DNA from: Blastomyces gilchristii SLH14081
Taxonomy: Eukaryota; Ascomycota; Eurotiomycetes; Onygenales; Ajellomycetaceae
Direction: 5' to 3'
Length of the DNA stretch: 64,000 nucleotides
Assembly (NCBI RefSeq): GCF_000003855.2
Contig: NW_003101659.1
Coordinates: 399,475-463,474, forward strand
The notes under the pieces were generated by a model. That model was not told the DNA's origin and did not search any database. It was given only the letters and a program-made list of their open reading frames with translations. Shown here piece by piece: positions 1 to 12,171 of this stretch. How positions within the stretch are numbered: the stretch's first letter is position 1; every line of letters begins with the position of its first letter. The position numbers and the translations under genes are program-made.

Positions 1-3000
1 TCCTGTACCGATTTACACATGGCGGGAGTCAAGTATCTACGCTGAGTAGTTACAGCGTACTCGCTCCTCCACCAAATCCCTATCCAAAACACCCAACCAG
101 GGATCCTTTCCCTTCTTTTTCCTTGAGTTAAGCTAGGATGGATCGTCTAGCCTATCTTATTTGGATCGACATCCCCTTAGGCTACTTACAGGTTAGCATC
201 CAGCTGTTTTCTGACCACCGTGACTAGCGAGTTAGCGACTCCGCCAACGCGAACTAACATTGGCCCACGCAGGATCAAATTCTCCCTCCTTGAGTCCTTG
301 TGAGAAAGACCCTTGCGAGCTAGTTTTCCCCATGTTTTCTCGCATGTGCCAAAAGTATCTCGGAGATAAGCGCCAAAAGGGATTCTTCATGTGCTCGGGT
401 GGCCAGTCTCCGGCTTCTCTTTTTAACTGCTGCCCCCGCCACATGTGGATGGCTACAACGTTGCTACAACGGTAACTTCTATCTTCGTTTGATTTTGGAC
501 TGTGGAGAAATGCTGAGTGCTGTGTGCTGTGTGCTGTGTGCTGTGTGAATTGAATATGGTGTGTGTGTGGTTGTGTCTGCTGTATCTTGTTGCGACAACC
601 TTCAGCCCATCCCGGAATTCTGGATGAAACAGCCAGGCTTTTTGAGGCTTTTCAACTTTCCTGACGTTGCTGCTCTGTGTTGCTTGTGGCTTAATTATCT
701 TTATCCTCTTCCGTTTACTAACTGGCTGTTCTTGTAGATTAAATTTGATAGGCTGTCATACCTGAGGTGCCGAGGATAATAATCCGAATCACCAGTACTC
801 ACTCCTTTCTACATGGTTGAGGACGACGCTGTCTTGGTACATGTACCGATGGAAACCACAGAACAAGGTTGTTTAGTGCTGTTACCCTGGCCTGCAGATT
901 TTCTGGTCGGACCGCACAGGTTCGGTATCTTATTGGCCGAGTGAACACAGCTGTGCCGAGTTTTGAAGGAAGACAGGATCAAGCCAGAGTCATGTTCGAA
1001 TCGGATATTTCCCTTCCCACACGTTGGATTTTCCAGCCAAGCGCCTAAAAATCCAAGCATCAGCTAGGGGTGCCCAAAACTGGCGCTAGCTACTAGTCAC
1101 TTTGATAGTCGCCCGCCACTGGCGCCCACCCCCCAGAAGCGCCTCTAAAAACCTAAACTACACCCAAGGCAGCCATAGAGCCAATCCTCTGCGCTTAAGG
1201 TTCTAACTTTTCGGGCATGGAGAACTTCTCTCTTTAAACCAAAGCCAGCTACTACAGCCGAAATATTGTGCATCAGAGCTGGTAGTCCTTCAGAACATCC
1301 CATAATAAGAACTCGTACGGCTGAACAGTTTACAGGGTTCACTTGGGCTAATTCGCCCCCGTAACTGGCGCTTCCAAAATCTTGCAGTGGAACCTTGGCC
1401 AGAATGGAGACAGACTGGAAGAAGCCGCCATAGTCGCCCTTATCCTCTACTGGAGATCTTCTTGTGGCTAATGATCCTTCCGGACCCTGCAGCCTGCAGG
1501 ACTCCCAGCCTTATCTTGATGACAATTGATGAGGTGGGTATGGGATAGCATCCCGATATATGGCGGTAATGATAGAAAGATTGAAGCCGAGACCCGGGAT
1601 TCTCTAAAGCAACAACCTAGTGACAAGAGGAGACCAAGGAGCCGAAGAAACGCGGCATGACTGCATATGGACGCTGTGTACTTCGCGTTCCGTTCAGGCT
1701 GCCCCTCAGCAAAATGGCGTGTCCGGAATCAAGAACCCATCAGGCGGTTGAGGCCCACTTGACAGGCAATGTAACCACCGTAAAGGATCTTTTTTTCGAT
1801 TTCATCCTTGATATATTTAATCAACCATTTCTACAAACGACGTCCCTCAGCGTTTGAAGCACTAGCTCCCCTATTCACTAAACCCTTAATATGATGTTGA
1901 CCTTTGGCGCGTCACCCTGACGCAGGAAAACCACTCACTGAGACCCTTTTATCTGGTTTTGATAGTCTGCCTTGGCATCAGAAAATTTTCTCCAACCCCT
2001 GGGCAATTGCTTGATCTTCTTTGGCCCGTCGTCAATCGAGCGAGCTGGATCGGGATGACGGATGCTTAATAAACTAGCACTTAAGCTCCACATCATATCC
2101 AAATACAAAAAGGCATGCCAGAAAAAGCGCCGCCTTGGCCGATGCGGGGAAGGATGAGCTTCACCAACCACAGTGACAATCATGACAGAGTGGTCCCCTT
2201 CTGCTAATTAGGTGAACTTCAGTGACTGGGCTTTAACTACTTCAGTTTGCTTCGTGCGAAAAACACTCCCCAAATTTAACAGTTCCCTGTAGCAGTTTGA
2301 AGTAGTGCTACGGAGTACTTTTCATGGCATTCAGAATCAAACTATACACTATTCAAGCGATGTATGAAAATACCTGGTTATTTCAGGAAACCAGCCAAGA
2401 AAACATCCCGCTTGAACATGTTCCGTGAAGATTTTACAAAGGGCATGACATCACCTTCCCTCAGAGGTATTTCCCCCCTCACCAGTCACAAGCTAGTGCA
2501 GCAACCTCCTCTTCCGCAAGTCTCCCTGCGCTATTTTTAAACAAGATCAGCGATTGCAGCGAAAAATGTTACCAAAACCATCATAGTAATCATCATGAGA
2601 CGAATGCAGCCACCCTGACTGGGAATCTCATACTTAATATTTTCTATGACGCTGAGACACCAGTCCGCCGAGATAGATCTCCAAAAAGCTGGTAATTTGG
2701 CCCGATACCCCTGTCCCCCTGGCCCTCGTGGCACCGTTCAAAACCTGCCATGCACGCACAAAAAAAATACAAATCAAGATGAGGGAAACAGAAACATGGA
2801 AGGCAAAGCCTTGAGTCCGTTGTCATTTTGTCCGGCATATGTATGTACAGTACATACTTGTGCAGCGCAAAAACACATGAACACTTTTCACATGTAAGTT
2901 CAAAACCCGGTCTTCTGAACGAACCCATGGACCAGAACTGGCTGACAACCCGGTGCAGCATAGCTTCAGCGAGCTGTATGCCTCCGTACATAAAGGAATG

Positions 3001-5572
3001 AGCTAAAGGAAAGAGAACACCGGGCCATCCTGGCAAGATGACCATGTTAACCTCGACTAAGTCCTAAGGTCGCCGGGTCGAGACGAACGTGTTTGGAAAT
3101 AAAACCAACAATAATGACCGTGACTGGTCTGCGTTCATCGGCACTTATGGCCCCAAGTTGTTCCAATGTCTTTGGTTACCTTTTTTATTAGTCCCCTCTA
3201 TCTCTAGCACCTTGCTCAGGATGCCGGATCCCCCGAATCCCTGTACTTTTCTTGAGAGATCCTCACAGGGACGACTAACCAACCCCCCCCCCCCCTTTCT
3301 AACCCCCTTTTAGTTTTTCCCAATTGATTTCAAAAGATATAGACAAGACATGAACCGGTTTGCAGCGTCCTATTAAGATAACAATGATATAACCTTCCCC
3401 ACTACCTTCAACCCCATTCTTCTCCCAGCCCCCTTAATCACTCCTCGGTAAGAAAATACAGCTGAACCAGCTAAGCCGGCGCTGCGCTGCGCAGCCCCTC
3501 AAAAGGGTGATACGAGAGCTAAAAAATTGACAAATAAAAGTGTGAACGGGCGACGCATGCAATCATGCAATCATGCAATGATATTCTCGTGTCACCTCTG
3601 TGGAAATCTCGGTGAGGGAAGGTTGTTAGGGGGAACAGAGGTAAGTAGCACAAAAGGAGGAACAAGAAGATGATAACAGCTCCAGTGTGACTTGACCACA
3701 GTTTAGTGTGTTAGTTACGTCCTGTTCTATGGAGCCATGTAAATTATTTTAGGGGTAAGTTAGGGCCAGCGGAGAGGTTTGCTCATTAGAATTAAGGTGA
3801 CCATCCACGACCAGGTAAGTTGGGAGGGATCCTTATATATCCGTTTTTGGTCGGATAAGTGGTGTATTCCATATACATTGCAAGGGATGTCCCTGCTCCT
3901 TTTCATTTTATATACTGTTCCTTTCCTTATTTTCCTTTTTATTCGCTGATTGACGAAGCGTCATATTATATGAGCGGAGGGGATATCTGCGCACAGTACA
4001 TTTCACCGCGTCGATTCTGACTGCTTCTGCCGCAGAATTCCCTGAGCCATTTCTAAACTCGTCTTTTTTTTTCTCCAAATATCTATCCCCCCATCCAGTC
4101 ATCTCATTCATTCAGCCTCTTGAGCAAATACAAAGATACACCGAAATAAACAAATATAGGAGATAAAATAACCGGGAACGACTCATCACAGCCAACAGTT
4201 CAACAACAGCAAGTGCAACTACAGGGTTACAGTAGGTAGGATATAGGTTGCGGTAGTGAGGGTTGGCGGATGACGAATACGTCTGTCTCATGCGGAGAGT
4301 TTGACAAATTGAATTTACTTAACCTTCCCTGATGTTTGAGAAATAGGCCTCAGTTCAGGTCTACGATCTTGAGATTGCAAGTTCAAGTTCAAGTTCCAAG
4401 GGTTTAACATTTGCATCAGTCCGAACTCAAGACGGCAGAGACGAGGTGCGAGGATCATCAGGGGCCAAGCAGATTGGGTTGCCAGAATCTTGCCCCTGTC
4501 ACCCAACAACTTCCGCAGGCTCAGTTCTCTTTTCTCCATAGAGATGTGCAAGGCAATAGGGGCTACAGAAGCTGAGGCCGATTCGAAGATTTCCGGCAAG
4601 GAAGCCCCCCAAACCCCCCTCTCTGAATCTACTCCATGAACAAACTGCATTCGATTACATGCAGCAACAAGCGCGGGGGGGCGGGGGGGGATGGGATTGA
4701 AAACAGGATGTACATGTACTATACATCTATGGCGGGTGGAGGGTTGATGTTGATGTTGAGGTTGAGGTTGATATGATAACCGTGCACGAGGTTCATAAGG
4801 TAAAGTGCCAATAGATCCAATATTGTGTACATGTACATGTACCAACCACATCAGGAGAAGTTTTTGTATGGTTGACCTGAAGCCCCATACTATACATACA
4901 GTGGGGGGGGAGCCAAGGCACAGACCTAACGACGGACCTCAACCAAGGCCTAAAGAAACAAGGTAGTGATGTGATCAAACTATGCATTTTAAACCAAGAC
5001 AGTCTAGTGTCGTTGGCGCATACATGAGTGAGTAGTCGTCAGAAGGCTTGTTGTTTACCGAGATCGTGATGGTAAGTGGTAAATGGCAATAGGGGAAGGC
5101 ATACAGATGAATGAATTGAATGAACAAATAAATAGATTATTCGTACTCCTGACCGAGCGAAAACTCAGAAGCCATAAGAAAGAAAGAAAGTCTGCGGATT
5201 AATATGGATGGTGTAGAAATGGGAAACAAGGGTGAAGCGATTCTAGGCTTCTAGTATTGAACTGCGGGTGGAAAAAAAGTTCTTTCTCTGCTCAGCAGAC
5301 TTTTCAAGAAAGGAGAAAAGGTTGTAACGAAATAAACCGGAAGAGAGAGAGAAGGGACAATGAAAGGTTAAAAATGGCAACACAGAAAGGAATATTATAA
5401 AACTGATGGTTATAAAACTGATGGGAAAAGAAAATAAAAATATGGTGCTGAAAGGCAGCTGGAGAGAGGAAACCTGGAGAAGACCGAATGCCTGAATGGG
5501 TCAAAATATAAAAATAAAAATAAAATAACAAAAATAAAAACATAAAATAATAAAATAAAATAAAATAAAAGA

Positions 5573-5612
<40 letters not shown>

Positions 5613-5635
5613 AGAAGATAAGGCACCCGTCCTGA
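1..5635. other. gene-free left flank
   Basis: No reading frame here is longer than about 180 codons or shows a recognisable domain. The stretch has a 7-bp GTGCTGT tandem run near 511-547, a C-run near 3284-3295, repeats of ATCATGCA near 3558-3578, and TTGATG/TTGAGG runs near 4744-4770. From about 5510 the 3' flank of the next gene turns into AAAATA repeats followed by a GA run. I see no transposase, reverse transcriptase or RNA gene. Confidence 0.5.
5514..5607. repeat. (AAAATA/TAAAA)n plus (GA)n microsatellite
   Basis: An A/T-rich run made of AAAAT and TAAAA units is followed directly by about 15 GA dinucleotides (5577-5607). It lies just downstream of the stop codon of the minus-strand transglutaminase-like gene, so it is probably in its 3' UTR. 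Confidence 0.85.
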
Positions 5636-7729
5636 TCATACAAGCTCCCACTCCGCGATACCACCAAATGCCATGCCCACCCTACCAACGCCACGAAGGA
5701 ACTCCTCTCTACCAAGACCACGACTATCATGCATATCCGCAAAGCTCGTTACGCTGTAGATGTGCAGTTTCTGCCCTGGCGCACCCAACACTCGAGGATC
5801 GGGCACATCGACGTACCAAATGTCACCCGCGCCACCCGGGCCAGACCCACGGACATAGTGGAAGGGGATATACTCCTTTTCACTCCTGTCGTTGCCATTG
5901 GCGCATAAAACAAAGAGATACGGCGTGCGGATGTTACTGCGTGCAAGCGTCCAGTGTTCGCAGAGGAGGCCGAATTGGAATCGGATTGGGCCCGGTTGGT
6001 AGACGGAGAGCTTCCTCGATCGTGGCTGAAGTGACCGCTCGCCAATCCCGTGCTGTTGTTTTACACCGGTGTATAAGATTGGGGGTTCAACGCCGCTTGG
6101 ACACGAGGGGTTGATGCTCATATATTCCTCCCAGGATATACTCGGACGGCCATCGTCTCGGTAGAAGTCTTTGGGGTTGGCTGGGAAATGCTTGTTGCCG
6201 AATTCATCGTTGGACATGGTGAACCACTCGGGCGTGAATTCCTTGTTGTATGGCTCGCCTTTACCGCGGACGTTCCCGGCACCCCAGCAGCTGTCGATCA
6301 GTTTCCACCGTCCATTATCAATTCGCACCGCGTTCCAGGCATGGTTGCCGTCGTACGGTGGAATTGGTGAACCTGGAGCAAGAGGAGTATAGCCGTACCC
6401 TTTGCCGTGGCCTGTGATTATGCGTGCCTCTAATCCGGCAAGCGTTGCCAGCCGTTCGAAGAGGGCAGCGTACCCTTCACAAACAGCAAGACCGGTGTTG
6501 AATGTACTATCCGGCGTTGAAGATTTCACATTACTATTAAAAAATGCATCAACATTATAATCGATGTTGTGGTGGAGCCAGGTGAATATGGCTCGAGCTT
6601 TATCTGTAAGAGACGGGAAGGGGGCTGTAAGTTGGTTAGCCAGCCAGGAAAGGTCGTGTGTGGGAAGAGATTGTCTGGGAAATCGAGCTGCATGAGAATC
6701 CGGTCCGGAGAAGTCGCGACATATACAAATAGCCGTTGACTCAGTATTGGGCGGAGAATGGGAGGAGGAAGGCATGCGTGGTTTAGTTGCCTGTATTTTG
6801 GACAGATCTGGACGGGACCCCACCGGAACTGGAGGTGGTGAGCCATTGGCTTGTTGTACATGGACATCGCCATTCGAAACTGGCTCGTGATTTATTGAGC
6901 TATTTTTAATGGTGGCGAAGGAGGATTCTCTGATCTTTTCAAGTGTCTTGGATGACGGGGCTGGCGGGGGAAGCTTGCGCTGGGGCAATTGGGGAGGATT
7001 ATGCAAGTCCTTATGGGTAGATTTCCGGGGTGGGATTGCAGGCACATCATTGGCATTAGATGTATTTGAACGAAGAGGAAGTTTCTGTGTTAGAGGAGAG
7101 ATGGAGGAGGATGATGTCTTGCGGCCGCCACCGAGCACACCCAGAGATGGCCGAGATTTCAGCGTTTGATGCCCATTTGTATTCCCACTTCTCTTTGGAG
7201 GCAACGGCGGAAGTGTAGTTTCACCCCACGCTGGGGGGAGGTTGCGAGTTGTCGACTTTTCAGTAGAGGTTGAGTGGATAGAAGGCGATTTGCCATTCCC
7301 CGTCGAACTTGTCGTCGATCTGCCTGATATCGACGTGGTCGACAACGAAGAATCCCCCGAGTTTCTGCGAAGATGCGTATTGGACAATTTGCGCTGGGGT
7401 AGAGCAGGCGATGGTTGACCCTGAGGTTTTCTCGTAGGGAGAGGGGGTGGCGATTTCTTAGGTTTAATTGGTTTAGTTGGCGGGGTAGGAGATGATAATG
7501 GCTTCTGGCCGGTCCTTGTAATGGATGGCGGAGGTAGTATTTCCTGCTCTCTGATCGGGATTGAGAATGAGGGGGAACGCAACTCGTTGTCGGGGTCTAC
7601 GTATCTGCCGGTCATCGAGGGTCTTGGGCCCGGTAGATCTGGTTTTATCTCGAGGGGAGGAGAAGTAGCTGGTGCTCGTTCAACATGCGCCTGGTTCAAG
7701 GCCGCAATTCGCTCCTGGATTGTCGCCAT
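5636..7729 (-). CDS. transglutaminase-like domain protein with proline-rich N-terminus
   Basis: Single-exon gene of 697 residues. The first ~330 residues are a disordered, proline- and serine-rich tail with many PPLP, PPPLPTRK and LPQRK motifs, which are typical SH3-ligand sites. The rest is a transglutaminase-like (kyphoscoliosis-type) fold with a complete Cys-His-Asp triad: Cys417 in AVCEGYA, His463 in GNHAWNAV and Asp479 in LIDSCWGAG. Fungal relatives such as Cyk3 act in cytokinesis as scaffolds and have an N-terminal SH3 domain. This protein lacks SH3 and has SH3 ligands instead, so a septation or cell-wall role is only an inference. I chose the start at MATIQERI because such proteins begin there; an in-frame ATG 27 codons upstream (7810) would add a hydrophobic segment. 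A peptidase or crosslinking activity cannot be told from sequence. Confidence 0.8.
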   Translation of the reverse strand: MATIQERIAALNQAHVERAPATSPPLEIKPDLPGPRPSMTGRYVDPDNELRSPSFSIPIREQEILPPPSITRTGQKPLSSPTPPTKPIKPKKSPPPLPTRKPQGQPSPALPQRKLSNTHLRRNSGDSSLSTTSISGRSTTSSTGNGKSPSIHSTSTEKSTTRNLPPAWGETTLPPLPPKRSGNTNGHQTLKSRPSLGVLGGGRKTSSSSISPLTQKLPLRSNTSNANDVPAIPPRKSTHKDLHNPPQLPQRKLPPPAPSSKTLEKIRESSFATIKNSSINHEPVSNGDVHVQQANGSPPPVPVGSRPDLSKIQATKPRMPSSSHSPPNTESTAICICRDFSGPDSHAARFPRQSLPTHDLSWLANQLTAPFPSLTDKARAIFTWLHHNIDYNVDAFFNSNVKSSTPDSTFNTGLAVCEGYAALFERLATLAGLEARIITGHGKGYGYTPLAPGSPIPPYDGNHAWNAVRIDNGRWKLIDSCWGAGNVRGKGEPYNKEFTPEWFTMSNDEFGNKHFPANPKDFYRDDGRPSISWEEYMSINPSCPSGVEPPILYTGVKQQHGIGERSLQPRSRKLSVYQPGPIRFQFGLLCEHWTLARSNIRTPYLFVLCANGNDRSEKEYIPFHYVRGSGPGGAGDIWYVDVPDPRVLGAPGQKLHIYSVTSFADMHDSRGLGREEFLRGVGRVGMAFGGIAEWELV

Positions 7730-8030
7730 GATGATATGAGGATATGATGATATGATGATGTATAGAAATGCCACCAACCAGCAGCTGATAGCAAAACGAA
7801 AGAACCACAACGATTGACGGCGGGAAACAGATATATTATCAATTTTGGAGGCCAGATGTCCGGTTCATCTGGGAATTGTCGGGGGAGAGGAAGCAACGGA
7901 GGAATACATGGGACTGACTACTCGGGAGTCTTTGGCTTTGGCCCAGAATAAAACGGGATGCGACGAGGCTGAGATGCGACGGAAGACGGGAAGGATGGAA
8001 CGATCGTCTCACAAAGGGAACCAACAGCAA

Positions 8031-8126
8031 GAAGAAGAAGAAGAAGAAGAAGAAGAAGAAGAAGAAGAAGAAGAAGAAGAAGAAGAAGAAGAAGAAGAAG
8101 AATGAGAAGAAGAAGAAGAAGAAGAA
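8031..8126. repeat. (GAA)24 microsatellite
   Basis: Twenty-four uninterrupted GAA units (8031-8102) are followed by a TGA interruption and five more GAA units. The purine/pyrimidine tract sits about 300 bp upstream of the minus-strand transglutaminase-like start codon, within its likely promoter or 5' UTR. Poly-Glu, poly-Phe and poly-Ser reading frames across it are products of the repeat. Confidence 0.95.
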
Positions 8127-10090
8127 TGAGAATAGCAAATACACTGGCTCCCTCGCCCCCTGCGATTTAAGCTGAGCCCTAACACACCCCCCGTGATGCG
8201 GCTCAACGGACAAGCAGCTTCACTACTGAGGGTTTATTTTTAGACAGTGAAATAACTATAACTAGTGAGTTCAATAACTAGCTATAGCTAAATAAGCTAC
8301 TATGCTATGCTATGCATGTAACTTACCCTCAGCAAGCAGCAGCCCCAGAAAAAAAGAAGAGGAAATAAGGCGCAAGCAAAAATGCCAGTTCTCCTCTATG
8401 TAATAATAATGTGTCTAGGCCCGGCGATGCAGCAGATGGTGTCCGGGGGAAGAAATGTAAAAGCAAAGCCAAGTCTTTATTCGATAACTAAAATAGCAGG
8501 GGGAATAAAACAAGCTTTGGTTTGTTGAGGTTTCGAATTTCTGGAGTAGTTAGTTACGTGTTTGTTAATATTTAATATTTATTTATTCCAAGGTTTCCTT
8601 TCCCTCCCACTCGCCCCTAAAGAGTGGTTATTCCGTACGAATCTATGATATAATCTCCCAGCTGAGAAGAGAGAATGAATAAAATATGAAATATTCCCGG
8701 CACCGTGAGAGCGATCGATGTCTCATCCAGCAACAAAATGAAAGATTGAACTTATATCAGTTATTTGATCTTGAACTCGTACTAATAATAAGTTACAACA
8801 TAACCTGGTTCAGCGCAAACCGCCAGTTGCTCTAACTCCGTATATCTGCACAAACATAGCCCACTCATTCATTTACGCACAACCAGGAGGAAACAGGCCA
8901 GCAAAACAGGCATCAGAAAAGCTGGAAAGTTGGCAAACCATATTAATTAATCCATCCACCCATTCAGCCTTACAAAGTTGCCGAAGCGAAAGAAATCAGC
9001 GCCCCCCCCGTCGATCTTGGAGCAAGTAGCGGCAACAAACACGAGAATCAATACTGACTGGGTTCAAGTTCAAGTAACAGCAGCAGGAAGTCATAACTAC
9101 GTAAATAACGGGGTTTTTGGCCTAGCTTGTGTTTCAGGTTGAAACCGCCTTCATTCCTCCTCCTCATCCTCTCCTATCTAATTGAATCCGACATGTCGAG
9201 AACTGACTGGCTTTGGCCTTTTGGTAAAACTCACAAAAATTATCCTGCGCAATCGACAAAAAGAGATATGGAAGGTTGGTGTTGCTTTGGAACGGATATG
9301 TTAATTATTTTAATTATGCTCTGTAGCGCCGTTTTTTTTTTTCTTTTTTTTCTTTTTTTTTTTCTTTTTTTTTGCTTCTTCTTCGGTGAGTTATTTATGA
9401 CGCCGATATATAATTCTCTTTTGCAGAGCGAGGCGGGCTTGTTAAAAGAAGAGGAAGAGAGACACAAATAAGGAGAAGGAAAGGGAAAAGGAAAAAGGAA
9501 AAGCTTGGTTGATATGAATAACACAAAAGACACAAAGGAAACTCTAGTAGTACGTAAGAGAGGGGTGTGGACGGGGCCGAGCCCTGCCAAAGCAGAAATA
9601 GCAAATACAGATGAGAATTGAAGCGAAAGGTAAGGAGAAGCAGGTAGGAGCAAAGGAGATGAAAAGAAGGAAAGGAGGGGGAAACAGTCAGGAGGGAGGA
9701 AAAAGGAAATCGAAAATAATCAAAACAAATGCCTCAACGCATCCCAATGCCAAAAAAAAAGAGGAAAAGAAAAACGAGTAAAAGAAGGAAGCCGGGAACA
9801 AGGGATTCCCTCGCAGGCGCATAAAAAGCAGTGTTTCTACCACATCCACCCGATGTAGATAAGAAGCACACACACGAGGAGCATCGTGGGTCCTCTCTGC
9901 CTCCCATCCCTCCATCTCTCCTCCTCCTCCTTCCACCTATCCCACCACTTCAAAGTAGGAGAGGCAAAAAAATAAAACGAAGATTATAATCGTAACAAAC
10001 CATGGCTTCATCCAGCGTACAAAAAATTTCTTCTCGTCACAAACTTCTAGCATCTTATCTGTTCAGCAGGCTTCACGCGTATCTTTCCAC
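8127..10090. other. intergenic region, promoter of 5636-7729 and 3' flank of the Spg1 gene
   Basis: No gene supported. The region is rich in short A/G and T/C runs, including T-runs at about 9333-9372 and GGAAAAGG-type purine runs around 9475-9505. Short open frames with poly-Phe or poly-Lys are low-complexity artefacts. Confidence 0.5.
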
Positions 10091-11439
10091 TTAGCCGACA
10101 GATTGATAAAGCAACAGCGGCTCTCCGATGTTCTCGATTTCGGGAATAGTGCATTTGAGGTCAAATGCCTTGCTCAGCACAATTTTGAAGATCTAGGGCA
10201 CGAATTGTTAGATATGATGTTAACTCGAAATAAAATGGGAGAGAGACATATGCTAGCCATAATACCTTCTGGACATTTATGCTATGGCTCGTGCTGCTGA
10301 AAATCAAACTGGCTCTCATAGCCCTGGCAAAGCGTTTGGCCTGTGCACTCCTTGTCAGCCAGCTTATATACAGAAGAACAACAAACAATACCATAAAAAG
10401 AAAATAAAGGAAGAAAAATAATTCCGTCACTGACCTGTATCGATATTTCTTCCTGATCCTCCCGTGGGAAGTTAACGAAATGGTCATACTTTGTGCCGAT
10501 AAGGAATGGGATCGCGGTTTTATTGAACCCGCGACCCTGGCGGTACCATTCCTTGATGGAATTCAAGGTGCTCTTTCGGGTCAGGTCAAACATGAATAAT
10601 ATAGCAACGGCATCGTTGCACACCAGAGGTAACATATTGACGAATTCACGCTGTCCACCCAGGTCCCAAATGGAAAATGTAATTTCAGTATTCCGAATCG
10701 AAATGGTCTTCTCCATAAAATTAACACCTGTTGTGCCAAACAGACGATAAATATCAGCAACTCATGTCATCCCCAGGAACGGAGCATCGTATATATTCCT
10801 TTTCTTACCAAGTGTTTGGATGTAGTCTTCATCCCAGCTTCCTTCAACGTATTTAACCATTAGGCTGGTTTTCCCGATCTGCGCATCTCCAACCATTCCA
10901 ACTTTTATAACGACGCTATTCTTATTGGGAGTAGACTGTTGTTGCTGCGGCTGTCTCTGCTCCCGACTTTGGTCGTGGTAGGACTGCGAGTATCCGTATC
11001 GGTCACCTCCACCTGACAGCCCTGAGCTAGGTCGCGAACTCGGCTGGGAAGATTGGACAGTTTGGGCAGGCTGTTGAAAAGGCATGGTTGGAGAGTGATG
11101 CTGCTGGGGGGACTCGATATCTTGTGGTACGAACGTTTGGCTGGAAGTGGGGTAGTCGAGAGAGTTTGAGGAATGGTCGTCGGCTCGGTGACCGTTGCTG
11201 TAGCCATTGTTATTATTGTACGAGGGTGAGCTGGCTACTGCTTCTTCTGCGGCTGCTGGCATGTTCTGTTCTTGTTGGACGGTTTGTTCCGGGAATTGAT
11301 CAGGAACCGGCTGAGGGGACAGCTCGGTGGTCTTGTCAGCAACAGGATCCTGAGCCGGAACTCGATTCGGTTCCTGTTCGACAGGGACCTCCTGCTCCTG
11401 CACACGCAATTTATCCACCTCCATCGGTAGGTTGTCCAT
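10091..11439 (-). CDS. spg1: septation initiation GTPase Spg1/Tem1
   Basis: Four exons: 10809-11439, 10435-10727, 10266-10340 and 10091-10192; joined they give 366 residues. Residues 1-170 are a glutamine- and proline-rich extension. The Ras-like domain follows, with G1 GDAQIGKT (184-191), G3 WDLGGQ (231-236) and the G4-type GTKYD. The end matches the Spg1/Tem1 signature, with [17 protein letters not shown] and a C-terminal LLLYQS. Spg1/Tem1 is the small GTPase that triggers the septation initiation (mitotic exit) network at the spindle pole body and so controls septum formation. There is no C-terminal CAAX box, as expected for this family. Donors are GTAAGA, GTCAGT and GTATTA, and all junctions are in frame. 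It is divergently arranged with the Rrb1 gene, 732 bp between start codons. Confidence 0.95.
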
Positions 11440-12171
11440 TGTTCCCCAACGGCCAGTACCAAATATCAGTCTCAGTCAGAGCAATCTCAAAGAGCGTAAA
11501 CGGTGAACGAGGCAGGGCTGGAATTGAATAAGCGATGAGCTTGAATCTCTAAAACTTCAAAGAAAATTGTCGAATATCTTCATGGAGTGCGATTGCAATT
11601 CCGCTGATCTAAGCCTGCATGAAGCAGTTGAGCAGGTCCGTCAGAGTTCCCGTCAAATGAGAGTACTAGTGGTTGCTGGGAGCTATATATACGAAATCCG
11701 GGGAGGTTAGTAGTTCGGATTGGAAGCTTGGAGACAAAGCTCGTGGGTCGTTGAGCCGACGGGTAATTAAACGCGACCAGGCCTGAGCCGAACAGTGCCA
11801 AAACGATCGAAAAGCGAAATAGAGATCCGTAGGCGGCCACAGCTGGAAATGACGGAAAATTTCTAACCAACGGGGGTCTCTCGCAAGTTCGCAACGAGCG
11901 ATCAACGCAGCCAGGATGTCGTCAACAATGGCTGGAGATTCTCTCTCATACAAGGTTGGGAGCGGGTTTGGGCTGTGTTCCCAGAACGGACTAGCGTGGC
12001 CCGCGTCCCGCCCAAGAAAAAGTTTCTTATCAAATCAGAAAATCGACAGGAACAAAAAAATATTTAAAATCTTCTAAGAAACAAGCTACACCTCCGCCAA
12101 CAAACCCCACCAACAACGCCTTTTTTTATACCTAATAAATACTTAATCTCAAACTTGTGAACACCCGCAAA
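11440..12171. promoter_or_regulatory. shared divergent promoter, spg1 / rrb1
   Basis: This 732-bp interval separates two start codons facing away from each other, so it must hold both promoters and both 5' UTRs. I see no clear TATA box at a standard position for either gene. A minus-strand frame of 95 codons (11666-11953) lies inside but looks non-coding. Confidence 0.7.

Noticed and set aside
5668..6114. 148-codon plus-strand frame opposite the transglutaminase domain
   Set aside because: It is a shadow of the minus-strand gene, which carries the conserved catalytic triad.
7839..8213. Poly-Glu / poly-Phe / poly-Ser reading frames
   Set aside because: They are translations of the GAA microsatellite in different frames and have no other coding character.
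9127..9653. Frames with Phe/Lys runs on both strands
   Set aside because: They are low-complexity translations of T-rich and A-rich tracts.
11666..11953. 95-codon minus-strand frame in the spg1/rrb1 promoter
   Set aside because: It lies inside the shared promoter, has no domain and no splice link to spg1, whose start and reading are complete without it.
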